Source: Hygrocybe punicea (lineage: Eukaryota > Basidiomycota > Agaricomycetes > Agaricales > Hygrophoraceae). From it: a stretch of 64,000 nucleotides of DNA. Where the stretch lies: positions 2,418,001 to 2,482,000 of the forward strand of contig OY744467.1 of assembly GCA_963556145.1 (NCBI GenBank), given 5' to 3'. This document shows positions 24,564 to 35,359 of this stretch, piece by piece. Position numbers and translations under genes: made by a program. The notes under the pieces were generated by a model. It had not been told where the DNA came from and searched no databases. It was given only the letters and a program-made list of their open reading frames with translations. Position 1 is the stretch's first letter; every line of letters begins with the position of its first letter.

Positions 24564-25310
24564 CTACTTTCCCCTGTGTTTCTTGAAAGATGCTTGAACG
24601 CCCAGGCCTGCTTTGATGTCATCCAAACACCAACTATCTACCTCTTTTCCCTTCCTTGCCAATACTACCACTTCCTCTTCTAGTTCACGGGGTACGCATA
24701 CCACTCCGTCCTCATCGGCAACCATCCAATCACCAGGATGAACCGTAACCGCTGGAAACCCATCATCCCCTTGTCCTAATCCACACTGAGGAGCAATGAC
24801 TAGCGGGCTGTTTACAGCTGAGGGCCGGGTGAAAGTGGATTGGCCCAATACGGAGTGGCCACGGGCGAAGACGGGAAACTGGGCTGCACGGTGTTCTGCT
24901 ATATCTCTACAGCGACCGGATATGATGACGCCCACGACAGAACGGCACTGTGCACCGGCCGTCATTAGGCCTCCCCAAGTGGCACTTTTGACTTCTGCCA
25001 GTGTAGAAAAATGAATGTCAAGAGCAGCAGGTGAACAAGATGAGAGGGGGACCGAACGTGGGGGTGCGTCTATGACTATGACAGATCCCGGAGGTGCAGT
25101 ATCAACAAAGTGAGAGGACAACTTGGGAGCAGATGTGTTGGATGCCATGACCATTTGGATTGTATATGCTGGGCCGCATATCCTCACGTCTGACGATGGC
25201 GAGGGTGAAAGCAAGTGAATATCTGGAATGTGACCGCCATGGGCAACTCCCAGCTTTATCAATGCGTCAGAAATTTCGCAGGTGGAGAAGGCAGAAAGCT
25301 GATGAGCCAT
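24564..25310 (-). CDS. RraA-like protein (HMG/CHA aldolase or oxaloacetate decarboxylase family)
   Basis: Single exon, 248 aa. I start at MAHQLSAFSTCEISDALIKLG (ATG 25308-25310); the frame extends upstream only from a TTG. The family signature is clear: CEISDALIKLG, CGPAYTIQ, VIVIDAPP, WGGLMTAGAQCRSVVGVII, SGRCRDIAEH with the metal-linked Arg-Asp, VHPGDWMVADEDGVVCVP. Members include bacterial RraA, 4-hydroxy-4-methyl-2-oxoglutarate aldolase and yeast Yer010C-type oxaloacetate decarboxylases; fungal members are mostly uncharacterised, so substrate is open. It lies 71 bp downstream of the Ap4A phosphorylase gene on the same strand, and its 3' end meets that of polymerase kappa with 74 bp between. 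Confidence 0.85.
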   Translation of the reverse strand: MAHQLSAFSTCEISDALIKLGVAHGGHIPDIHLLSPSPSSDVRICGPAYTIQMVMASNTSAPKLSSHFVDTAPPGSVIVIDAPPRSVPLSSCSPAALDIHFSTLAEVKSATWGGLMTAGAQCRSVVGVIISGRCRDIAEHRAAQFPVFARGHSVLGQSTFTRPSAVNSPLVIAPQCGLGQGDDGFPAVTVHPGDWMVADEDGVVCVPRELEEEVVVLARKGKEVDSWCLDDIKAGLGVQASFKKHRGK

Positions 25311-25381
25311 TTGCTTGCAAAATGATCGACGTGAGAATCGAGGACAACTTTTATATCTGGTACTCGGAGAAAGCTTCAAAA

Positions 25382-26675
25382 CTATGACTCCTCCGGGGCT
25401 TCTATAGAAGTACCAGCGACCTGCAAATCATGTACACTCTCCAGGGCCACACCTCTCAAAATCTTGGCGACCCCTTCGCCCTTGACTGCCTCAAGCTCTT
25501 CCTCACTCTTCACCAAAAGGTGGCCTGCGAAACCAAGGGAATTTACACTCACCCGCTGGCCGGTGTTCTCCAGAGTGTAAGTATCCAGGCGTCGAGGTAT
25601 CAAATGCATGTGCTCAATCGTCATGATCACATTGTACGAGGGCTTGCCCGCAGGATAATCAGGGTCGTATCGGATCGTGGATATTGCCAGGTCAACAAGA
25701 CATAAAAATGCTTGTGAGATGTGTTGCTCCAACCGAGATTTCGGAAAAGAGGAGAAATTGGAGGGGAAGCGGATAACGTGATTGGCGTAAGGAAGAGTTG
25801 TCAATGAGAATGGTTTATCTAAAAGGGGGTCCGATAAAGGGGAAGATTTGATTTAGGAGAAATTGCCCACCCGGAGTCTCTAGAGTTGCACTCTTTGCCA
25901 GTCGCTCGACTGGGGGACCATCCTCATCATCGATTGGGATGAATTGTATGTGTTTATGGGGTTGACTTGCTCCACTATGATCACCGCCTTGCATACATAA
26001 TGTGGGTCTGACTTCTGAACTCGGTGGGGAGAGCCCTTACAATTGTAGAAAGCAATAAAGTGTCTCCCTGCTTTTTTCGTAGCCAAAAGAAGCTGGTATG
26101 TTTGCACAAGGTCGGATGGCAGAAGAGGCGACGTTTGAGATTGATTTTCTGTAGCCAAATAATATTATATCTGTCAAATCTTCTGCAGGTATCAGAATTG
26201 GATTCCAAGTACGAACCTTTGGTCACCAAGACGAAATGGTGAGGAATCACGGAATACTTGTTGAGCTGTTCATGCCCATGGCATTGAGCCGGTCACAGTT
26301 GGAGCGGCAAGAGTTCATACTGACCAGCGCGCAATAATCCCCACCTAACTCCTCGTCGCACAGCTCTCCTATATATAAGTAGGGGTTGTACGGCGGTGCG
26401 AAAGGATCCAGCTTCGCGACTGTACTACCTTGCGCCAGACCCGAATCCTCGGCAGGTTTCTGCTTCAAAGCTGGACAGAGTCGGATTTGATACTACAGAC
26501 CGAAAGAGCATGAAGGAACATTGTATCTGAAACGGTAATACGGGGGGAGAGCACGAACCTCGATACCGCCTTCGGTATGACAGTGGATGCTGGATGGAAA
26601 ATATATCAAGTCCCCTGAAGCTAGTGCGGTTTCGAAGCTCGATGGCAATTTCGACACAATATCAGAAGCAGACAT
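25382..26675 (-). CDS. APA2: Ap4A phosphorylase (ATP adenylyltransferase, Apa1/Apa2)
   Basis: Spliced minus-strand gene starting MSASDIVSKLPSSFETAL (ATG 26673-26675; a GTG further up is not used). Conserved parts: LIYFPSSIHC, KLDPFAPPYNPYLYIGEL (about 26390), HFVLVTK (about 26215), FIAFYNCG, and the histidine-triad-like active-site stretch GASQPHKHIQF (about 25940-25970), where the first histidines carry the nucleotidyl transfer. The last exon has PSYNVIMTIEHMHLIPRR and ends at 25382. The enzyme phosphorolyses diadenosine tetraphosphate to ADP and ATP in the cytosol, and so controls alarmone levels. Introns are about 50-60 nt. Confidence 0.9.
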
Positions 26676-26833
26676 CTCACGAAAACACAAGCCCCCGTCT
26701 GCTCTGTATGGATTGGATTGGTAGTAAGAAATGTTGACATTTGATTGTCTGTGTAAGAGAAAATAGAGCTAGTGGTCATCCGGTGGTCCCACGTTCACAT
26801 CTTTCACGAGCCAATGTAGTGAGGAACAATGTT

Positions 26834-26844
26834 CCCCCCCCCCC
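26834..26844. repeat. Poly-C tract (11 C)
   Basis: A homopolymer of 11 cytosines between the Ap4A phosphorylase promoter side and the DUF7727 stop. It is a likely length-variable site and a sequencing risk; no coding frame depends on it. Confidence 0.8.
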
Positions 26845-26920
26845 AAGATAAGAAAATTCATGGAACCTGCCCAACGTCGGTATCAGTTTATCTTCCCCTG
26901 CCTTCTTCGACCCCGGCTCA

Positions 26921-27569
26921 TCAAGCTCGACCGCCTTTCCCTCTATTATTCTTGGCCTCCTCCATTTTCTCGCCCAACATTAATGCTCGAATGTAGCAGC
27001 CAGCAGCTATCAGGGACCAGAGTGCTGCGTTCGTACCCTGTGATACCAAATACACTTGAGCGTCCATCGCAACAAAAAATCGATGCAGGCCAAGTAAAAT
27101 GATGAAACGAACCTGATAGAACAGTATAGCAAAGAAAGTCTGCATAAACAGCACTACAACTCTAAAAACGATGCTGCGGTGAATGGCCAATTTCTTGAGT
27201 GGTGGTAAAGGAAATTCGACTGCGATCATGAAAAGTCCAATCGTCATGGATATGATTTGGATGACTGGCATTTTGACAATGAGAGTGATGAATATGGCGG
27301 CGTTGGGTGAGGGCCTGAAAATGCCGGTGAGTACGGCATTGCATGCAGACATAACATTGGTACGAACTGGAGACCTCCGGGGTCACGTAGAGTTCCACCG
27401 ACAAAGTCCCAGAAGAACTTGCGATAGATTAGACCAAAGAAGCCGGCCCAAACGGCGTCTGGTGCCACCGGATCGGTGATTAGCCGACCTGCAAGAAATT
27501 GTGCGACTCACAGCAGCTGGCCGTGATGGAAACATAGCGAGAATATTCGTGCCAGATGAGATTTCCCAT
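26921..27569 (-). CDS. Fungal multi-pass membrane protein, DUF7727 type
   Basis: The first exon encodes MGNLIWHEYSRYVSITASC (ATG 27567-27569). It splices to VWAGFFGLIYRKFFWDFVGGTLRDPGGLQ (about 27470-27370), then PSPNAAIFITLIVKMPVIQI, a second hydrophobic segment (MTIGLFMIAVEF), a basic loop, FRVVVLFMQTFFAILFYQ, and after an intron (about 27030-27110) GTNAALWSLIAAGCYIRALMLGE with a short basic tail. Four transmembrane helices are expected. Introns are placed from frame continuity, including the GTTCGT donor after GGLQ. The family is conserved in fungi but has no function I know of. Confidence 0.8.
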
Positions 27570-28070
27570 CGATGTTGGTTGGCGAAGTGGAGGTCGAGGT
27601 CGAGGAGCGCTGCTCTGATGCTGATAGCGAACAACTTGAAGAGGTAGAAGGCCTGCTCCGCGTTGATAGAAGGGGACTGGAAGCTAAAAGAATGAAAGAG
27701 CAGTAAGCTGAGCACAGCTCGGGCTCAAGGAGAGAGTGAATGAGAGAAAGAGACAAGTACCTCGTTCCTGAACATTGAAGGTTTATGCTCGACAGGTGGC
27801 TGTGTTCGGTGCCAAACCGTTGTTAGGAAATTTGATTGCGGACTTTTAACTGAGCGCTGTACTATATTTTATTTTCTAAATACCCATTCGAAAAGGTGAA
27901 GACCTGGTGCTCTGTTTCGAGTGATTTACGATACAACAGACATTCGTAACCTAGTCGAAGATCATAGAAAACACTTTTACAGTTTTACGGGGTTACGATA
28001 AACTGCAGAGTTGGCGGTCGCCGCACAGGCCGTTTCGGTTGACGGTTGACATCCTACCATCAATCATCCG
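27570..28070. other. Intergenic region between two minus-strand genes
   Basis: It holds the DUF7727 promoter side (27570-27760, pyrimidine-rich on the minus strand) and the 3' region of the surface protein gene. I see no gene. The 27840-27900 part is AT-rich. Confidence 0.4.
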
Positions 28071-30056
28071 TCAGCTCGCCGCCAGATAGAGAGATGCCAC
28101 GGCGACACTTACTACTGTTGGGCCCGCACCCTGGGCGGTACGCGGTGGTGACATATTCAATACAAGTTCGTCTTCGGACGCATATGAACGATTAGAGTCT
28201 TGGGAAGGAGTGTGGGAGTGCGGCGGGGCCTTAAATGTCCTGGCGAAAACGGACGAAAACTCAAAACCGGTCTCGACCACATCCAGATCCGGATTTTGTA
28301 TGGGCAAAACGGGGGTTATCGGAGTCATCGGGGCAGTATTGGCGCTTCGACGTCGTTTCGTGCGGCGAAGTAAGACGAACACGAGAGCGACAACAAGAAT
28401 CACCATTGTAGCTGCGACTGCGCAGGAAGTACCTATGATGGCAGCCTTGTGGTGAGAGGTTTTTTGATGGCTTTTGGGATTGTCTCCATTATCATGATTG
28501 CTAAACATCGCAGGATTATGTTAGCAAATGTATTCTCCACTGAAGAAAGCGTAATACGAACGATGACATGTTATGTGTTCCGGTGGAGCTAGGAGGCGTT
28601 GCTATGCTAGGAGTATTGGTCGCACTAGCAGTATTGGTCACACTAGCAGTATTGGCCACACTGGCAGTATTGATCACACTAGCAGTATTGGCCACACTGG
28701 CAGTATTGATCACACTAGCAGTATTGGCCACACTAGCAGTATTGATCACAACACTAGCAGTATTGGCCACACTAGCAGTATTGATCACACTAGCAGTATT
28801 GGTCACACTGTCAGTGCTTGTTACATTGGGAGCCTGGGTGGACACCTTGTAAACCGAGAAAGAATCGATGTCCAGAAATGGACCAGTGCCTTCATGAGGA
28901 TCAGCGCTGATGACCAAGTTATGTTGATTAGAACCGAGATTGCTTCGAAAATACTTAAATTCCACACCGAGTCAACCACACAATGATATGAGCGGTAACG
29001 TGGACTGACCAGAAGTGTCTAAATCATTCGGTTTTTGGTAAGAGTGGTCTGGAACGAAACAAAGCCATACACCTACCCTGGGGTGAAGCTGCTGAACGAA
29101 TCCACCGGAGCCTCCAGTGAACGTAACGGTCTCATTATCCAATGTAACTTGTATGTCGGCATGATCTGAGGAAACTGTTCCGTATATCGCGACAGCATTG
29201 CCAGAAAAGTTCAGCGAGGCAGAAGCGCCAGATACTGACGTGTAGCTATCCAGTTGCGGTCAATACGAGTTACTCCGAAAGATTGGATACGATGGCAACA
29301 TACTGCGTCGTGTTGTCTATGAATATGTTGCGATTGGTAGTCATCCAACCTGAGGAAGGTTGGTAAGAAACAAGTGGAGAACTATCGTCAATTGTTGTAT
29401 TCGTAGCCGACGTCCTACAATAGCGGTGTCAAGACTCATGAAAGATTGGTGAAAGTGAGATCCACCAACCCAGTATCAAATTGTAACCAGTCGATATCTA
29501 TTGATGAGGAAGACCCTGTGTTCGTCAAGACCGCGGTGTGTGGACCACTCGGCAATCCTGAAGCTGAGCCCAAGAGTTGATTGAACGAAGGAGTGCGGCT
29601 TTGCGCATTCCCACGCATGATGGTCTTTCCATCGACAAGGAAGTCATAACTACCGTATGTCGGTCGCTTGCCGCCAAAAACGGAGATGCCTGTGCCTAGA
29701 GGGTTTCCGACATTGTGTTAGAGCTGCCGGAGAGACGAAGAATGTTGCGAGAAATACCAAAAAACTCGATGGTAGCAGATGCGCCGGGCTCAGATGTTGT
29801 ATGGAGGGAGCCTCCCGAATACGACTGGAGAGCAAAACAAGCCGACATGGCTGTGTCAATGTATAGTACGTGAAGCAGTGAAGACGAGAAGGCTCACCGG
29901 GGTCAAGGAGTCATGAGGGGTATCAACCCAGGCGCCAGCCGGGGAATAAGAAATGAGAGGAGAACTATCTTCAACTACGGCCAAGGTTGACGTTATACAA
30001 GTCCATATGCCACAAACAATGTGGGGAAAATTACCTGCAAGTTGAAGAGAGGCCAT
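28071..30056 (-). CDS. Single-pass surface protein with galactose-binding-like ectodomain and repeat stalk
   Basis: Reading from the right: a start near MASLQLAGNF (ATG 30054-30056; an in-frame ATG at 30110 is an alternative) gives a hydrophobic leader, then EDSSPLISYSPAGAWVDTP, the opening of the family ectodomain. Spliced exons give SATIEFFG|TGISVFGGKRPTYGSY, FNQLLGSASGLPSGPHTAVL and IDIDWLQFDT, all typical of this basidiomycete fold. A second ectodomain unit follows (29240-28870). Next is a stalk of six-residue repeats NTASV[A/I] made by the minisatellite at 28613-28813, then one transmembrane helix (AAIIGTSCAVAATMVILVVALVFVLL, shown here in part) with basic stop RRTKRRR and a disordered tail. 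It is related in layout to the gene at 981-2390. The C-terminal exon may splice again at a GTAAGT near 28110, so the stop at 28071 is tentative. Confidence 0.72.
28613..28813. repeat. In-frame minisatellite: 11 units, 18 bp each (one of 21 bp)
   Basis: Eleven direct units on the model GTATTGGCCACACTAGCA lie back to back. Units alternate between GGCC and GATC versions, so there is a 36-bp higher-order period. The eighth unit (28739-28759) is 21 bp, adding one codon. Because all lengths are multiples of three, the minus-strand reading frame stays open and encodes repeating NTASV[A/I/T] in the stalk of the surface protein. Confidence 0.95.
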
Positions 30057-30110
30057 CGAGGCAGAAGAAAAGACAATGGTACGACGACAAGCCCCGTATA
30101 CGACTTTCAT

Positions 30111-31446
30111 CGCCGGACCGTTGCGGATACGAATGCCGGCAGCAGCGTGAGTCAACGGTGACACTGCCATGCGACGTTGATTTTTCGCATAGCAGCAGAC
30201 CGAAGATGATCAGTTGCCTTCCGAAGTTGTACTCAGTTACGACACTGGCAACGACGTGATCAAACAAGTCAGGTTGGTGTGCGACGAAGCACATCGAATG
30301 TGCATAGGTTGGTTAACAACGTTACAGACGAGGAAGCAACCGTACATCGCCAACATTCGAGGACTTGACGAGCAAACAACAACTTCTACGGGTCAACGCA
30401 CCTCGAAGGACCTTGCTCGATAGCCATGCCACACCATAGGCAACCACCACCAACACAAATGGCAACAGCGTCCAGCTGCCTTCTACCACGTCAACTCCAG
30501 TTGCCTACAACTCCCAGCCAGATAGCCCAACACCTCACCCATCACTACGATGTCACATGCGAAATCACGGTCCAGGAACGCGAAGAGTGCTGGGGCACCA
30601 GACACCCAGATGAGGGCAGGCTAAGGTGGTGCAATACATTGATCGTGCATCGTGCGGCCATCGTCCAGAAATACCGCGAGTGACTGTACATAACGGCGCA
30701 TACAACGGCAACGATCATTCCTCACCACATGCCCGCCCCTCGCATAGACATTGCCCCAAACACCTCGCGACCACAAACCACCACGTCAATTGACGTGGGC
30801 GCGGCGTTTGCAAGGTTGGAACGGGCTCCTCCGTAAGATTAAGGTATGTGTTGGAAACTCCAACACCGCACCTACACCTGTGGTACCCACCAAGGACCTT
30901 CTCACCCAAAGTGTGTAGTTGGACCTCCCGCATTTTCTTACTTAGGACTGGCCTGAGGCGAAAGTGTTTACCTCGTAGGACGCTGTCAGATCCAACCGAG
31001 ACTCTAACCGTGGCCGTCACACTGCGTGTTTTGAGAGCGCCTACCAGGGTAACCCGGAACGGAAATTGAACCAGGAGCTGTAGGCTGGAAAAACCCAAAG
31101 GTGGATGCCACTGGCAACTGTGAGGTCTTGACTTCAAGGCGATTCGAGAATGTCTGCAGTTTGAGCGCTTGAATGTCCCCCAACCTTCTCAGCACCTGCC
31201 GGGCAGGTCCTGCCCAGATTCGTTAGCCTCAATGTCCTTTCGGCGCATTCAAGGCATACCTGGACTTTGGTATGCATGAGATGGCAGACTCGCGATTGTT
31301 CGTCCTCGTTGTGTAGTAGGGCCTAAGGGATAAGTCTGTTGTTTCTGGGTCATAGCGCGGTGAAGCCGTTGTTTATTTCCGAACGCGTGCCAAACTTTCC
31401 TGAAAAGGGCTGTAATAATACTGAACCAATTGCATCGTCCCCCCGC
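30111..31446. other. Unassigned 1.3-kb region
   Basis: It lies between two divergent genes and is longer than most gaps here. Modest open frames exist on both strands (30426-30683 plus; 30715-31137 minus) but show no family likeness, no signal peptide and no clear splice pattern that joins them. Base composition from 30430 to 31200 is less AT-rich than the usual intergenic DNA. A degenerate mobile element or an orphan gene is possible. A 15-bp palindrome ACCTGCCGGGCAGGT sits at 31194-31208. Confidence 0.4.
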
Positions 31447-34400
31447 AATGACGAAAAGCAAACCGCTCAAGCCTCCGATAGTGCCTTCGAAGTCTCGCGA
31501 TCTGGTCGCACTCGGTCCAAGGCAACTTTCTACCAAGAACCGTGTCAAACGGGATGAAAATGGCGACAAACCCACCACCTCTCGTGCCCTCGTCCTGCGT
31601 AACGGCAAGCATGGTGCTCGTGGAACGGGGGCGATGGTGCTTGTGAATAAGTTGACGGGAAGGGAGAAACTTGATCTTCTCGCCGGTAGGTACTTATGGG
31701 TCACTTTTGCCAAGTTGCCATGGATTTATTATCGTTGTTACCTCGAAGCCGATCTTGTTGCACAATCCAAGACGGCTGTTTTGAGTCCGTTTCGCCTTGA
31801 GCATTGTCTGAAAATAGCGAAATCACAATTCAATGGTAGGTTTTATCTACTTTTTTTTGAACATCTTGCAACGAAAACATTCGGTATAACAGCCTACTTG
31901 GACGAGATTGCCAATCTACAAGATCCCGACCTCTTCTACTCCTTGATCGAGGCTGAATACCGGGCGCGTAAACCTCAGAAGAACACAGGCATTGATCTCT
32001 GGCGCAATGCTTCTTACATGGCTTCCATCATCGCGACGAGGTAAGGTCCAAAATACGATTCGTTCACAACACACGAATTGAAGCTTCTGTTGCGATAACA
32101 TTGCCTGCACAGAATTCATAACACCTATTTTTTCGCTTCTGCTTGGCATATTGTGCTAGACACCTTGCAGGAACTGGATGATGCAGGAATCTCGGATCAA
32201 ACAATCAAGATCCAGTTACAGAAAAATGAAGGTCTCCGGTCTCGCTACCTCGTTTTGTACGATATGGTCAACGTGTTGGTCAACACGAGTCAAGCGAAAT
32301 TCTCTCTTTTGGCTACTACCACCCGTGAGGCCAACACCAATTCCTGACAACAAACTTGGTCTTCTCAAATCAGTCCTTGTCTAGCTCACTACAGCCGTTA
32401 TTTCAAGCATGCCGACGACTCAGATTCAAATGATCCTGAAGTAGTCTTTGACTGGGGTGGCCTTCGCGAGGCGTGTAAATCGTTTCTTGACTCCATCATC
32501 ATCGAGTTGTGCTTCCCCCGTGCACCTTATCCGAAACACATATTATACCAGATCCTACATGATGCCGTGGAGGAATCCCCTAACGAGGCTGATCGTTTCC
32601 CCCAGGCACTTTGGGATGCCGTGGGCGATTTATCCGTGAGTTCATTTCATCTCTTGAATCATCAATATGCGTGTTGCCGCTCGGCCCTGACAGCTTTATG
32701 AATTGCTCATGTGAAAACGTATCCATAGGTGACGGTGGAGCTGCAAGACTTGCTTGAAAGGCCACTATTGGGTCCTGATTGTGAAACGTGGAAGCATCTT
32801 CCGCGTCAGATGCCTGAGCAATACGAGAGATGGGTTGATGCCCAGATTTACTCCGAAAGGGCGTCAAACAAAGTGGCGAAATTCCAGGACGTCGTGTATC
32901 CATTGGAACTGTCCAAGAAAAAGCCTGTGTTACAAAGCATGTGGAAACTCATCAACCTTGTGAGCCCATGATGTATAAAATTAGGTGACCGTTTTGGTTA
33001 ATCACCTCTGTAAAGAACTACCAAGAGGTTTCCGGGATGGACATTGATACCCTCTGGCAGCTCAACGAGGACCGCAACCGTACACCGCAGTGGCATTCGT
33101 TCTACACGCGGGGACAGATGGAAGACTCCGATGACGATTCCGGTTGGCCCCCCGTGCGGCAGCCTCCCAAGAAAGGGCGCAAGAAGCTTCTTGCAATTAC
33201 AGGGGCCGAGGACCCTCCGGACAGCGACTCCATGCCGGAATTACAGTCTGTTTCTAATTCTTCCGAGAGCGATGAATATGGCGATTCTAACGAGTCTGAC
33301 GACGGCGACGACGGCGGCGACGACGACGACGATTCCCATTCCGAATACGATACCGAAGAGGAGGACGAGATAAGGGAGTTGCTAAAGGAGGCCAATGGTC
33401 TTGCGCCAATTCTTGCCACGTCGGGGTCTGCACCGGAGCTAGATTCGTTTATCGAAGAACGCAAAGGCAATCCGTTCTTGAAGTTGCTTGGCTCTTTGAG
33501 AGGTGCTCTCTTTCAAGAAAAAAAAAACTCATCTATTGTTTGCCTATCTTATTTTGTTCTTTGTAGGCCGTATGTTTTCTGCGAATCCGAAACTAAAAAC
33601 CACCAGTCGTACGGAACCTCGATCTGCCCAAGAAATTGCTAAGCCAGCCATACCGGGGACCGGTCCCGGACCGATCCCAGCAGTACCTGTTGGTGATGAC
33701 AAGCTTAGTGAGTGTCAGAGATACCGTCTTAATTTTACTGAGGAAATCCATTTTCGACGGCATCTTGCTAACCAGAGACCCCTGAGCCAGCGCGAAGTCA
33801 CAGGACAATAGTCGAGGACGCGGAGGACGAAGACGAAGTCGCTCGTTCGCCCAATAAGAAGAAGAAGAAAAAGAAGAAGAAGAAACCAACTTCACCTGAA
33901 GCTCCGATGGGGGAAAGCCTCCCGCCAGTGTCGGCATCACCGCCGGCCCCGCCTAGTCCAGTGAAGGTTGCCGCACCTTTACCCAAACCTTCGCCGACTG
34001 TGACTGCGTCACCCCCCAAGAAGCCAGCCCCAGCTGGTCCGACCTCTCCGCGCTCATCCACCCAGTCTCCTTCCAACTATGCCTCTACGACGACACTCCC
34101 ACACATGTCGTCCGCGTCACTGGGCATTCCAGTCGAGCCGACCTCAGCTCAGTCCGCCCGTTCGTATCTGCAGGCGGAGAACCTCGAAGTCCCGAAATCG
34201 AAGGTCAAGTCGAGGCCAGAACAGCCTCCATTGGCGCCTATCCCAGAGAAACGGGGTATTTTCTCGAAACTAACGAGAGGAAAGGATAAAGTGAAGGAAC
34301 CGGAACCGGAACCCGAGACGAAAGGCAGCAAACATAGTTGGTTCTCGCGGATGACCAAGAAGACCAAGGTATATATGCATCAGTTGCTGGGGACCTCGGA

Positions 34401-34864
34401 AGATAAAACCCGAGGAATTGCGCCGATGAAATGGGATAACTTTCTCAAGGTAACCCAACCAGCACACACACACACACTCTCTCTCTCTCTCTTTTATGGA
34501 TTGCACTGACAGTGTCTGCTAGATCATGCGAGAGATGGGATTCAGATTGGACCCGAGCACAGCTGGGTCTAGTGTCCGGTTTGATCCTCCGGATAAACGC
34601 GACAAGGCAAGTATGACCTCTGTGTTGTTTTGACGCGACGAATCAGTTTACAATTGTTTTTATTTTATTTTATTAAATCTGTGCAGCCCATCACGATCCA
34701 TAAACGTATGTGCGGTTTTTTTCACGGCAAGGGGTAACAAAATGACTGCTCTCACAGCCCATCCAGACGCGACATTGCAGCCCGTCATGATCAAGAACAT
34801 TGGGAAGAGGTTGAAGAATTATTATGGTTGGGGCGAAGAAGATTTTATCAAGCAAACGCAGTAG
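31447..34864 (+). CDS. Large acidic/proline-rich protein with C-terminal HicA-like domain
   Basis: Start MTKSKPLKPPIVPSKSRDL at 31447. Exons then encode a helical region (about 31690-32970: HCLKIAKSQF, YLDEIANLQDPDLFYSLIEAEY, DTLQELDDAGISDQTIKIQL, LLERPLLGPDCETWKHLP) of no family I recognise. An acidic Ser/Asp/Glu tract (33200-33370), a run of lysines (33860-33890), and a Pro/Ser-rich linker follow. The last three exons (34420-34864) form a compact domain: MKWDNFLKIMREMGF, a beta hairpin with TAGSSVRFDPPD, PITIHKPHPD and QPVMIKNIGKRL. This matches the HicA/YcfA double-stranded-RNA-binding-like fold in layout, but the usual catalytic GSH is GSS here. One intron (34607-34686) has a GC..AG boundary. 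In bacteria HicA is an mRNA interferase; here it is a domain of a nuclear-encoded, spliced protein, and I infer no toxicity. Confidence 0.7.
34463..34492. repeat. Compound microsatellite (CA)7(CT)8
   Basis: The CA repeat occupies 34463-34476 and the CT repeat 34477-34492. Both lie inside the intron that begins at 34450 in the HicA-tailed gene, so length change would not alter the protein. Confidence 0.9.
34607..34686 (+). other. GC-AG intron in the HicA-like domain
   Basis: The exon ends GACAAG and the intron opens GCAAGTATG and closes CTGTGCAG. Only this donor keeps the frame into PITIHK; the nearby GT (at 34611) would give a stop within six codons. The rest of the donor fits the strong consensus, as is usual for GC-AG introns. 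Confidence 0.7.
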
Positions 34865-35359
34865 CTATAGCCCCTACCTGTTGTGCAAGAGTTGGCGTTG
34901 GAAGAAGGTGTTGTTTTTGTTTGTTTCGTTCGTGTATTTTTTTGTTGGTGTCAAAGCGCAATGATTTTTTTTTCAAATACTTGTTCATTACATACTAGGA
35001 CTTTCTGTAGGAAATGATCATGTCCTTTGATTTGTTGTTTGGGACCATATTATCAAGCTAGATCTCGATATTTATTGATTCGATCAGTGAACGCTTACCG
35101 ATCAATAAGGACGTCAGTGGCAATACGGATCATAAAAAGCTTGGCTATTTTCAAACGAAACCCTTCAAGGGGTCATAGCAACGACTCGGATATTATTATT
35201 ATTTCCAACTTGCACACGGGCACTATTGTTGGTAAATTTCATGACAATGGTATTTGAAAATGCGCCTCTGCGCCAATTGTGCCGCAGCCTGCCAGGGCCC
35301 TGATCACGACGAACCATCCATCTGATGTCACAGCCGTCGGTGTCGCCAACGACACTGGA
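34865..35359. other. Convergent intergenic region
   Basis: It holds the 3' ends of the HicA-tailed gene (+) and the Mmc1-like gene (-). T-rich runs around 34900-34970 fit polyadenylation regions. I see no gene. Confidence 0.45.

Noticed and set aside
28613..28813. Repeat array considered as a CRISPR
   Set aside because: Units are contiguous, without spacers, in frame inside a eukaryotic coding exon.
28568..28852. Plus-strand frame with Leu/Val/Ala repeats that looks like a multi-helix membrane protein
   Set aside because: It is the antisense of the minisatellite; the minus frame is the one that joins the ectodomain and membrane helix by proper splice sites.
31194..31208. 15-bp palindrome as an operator or transposon end
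   Set aside because: Single short copy with no partner, no flanking duplication and no gene next to it.
34420..34864. Bacterial contamination as the source of the HicA-like domain
   Set aside because: The domain is split by three spliceosomal introns and continues in frame from a fungal-type protein.
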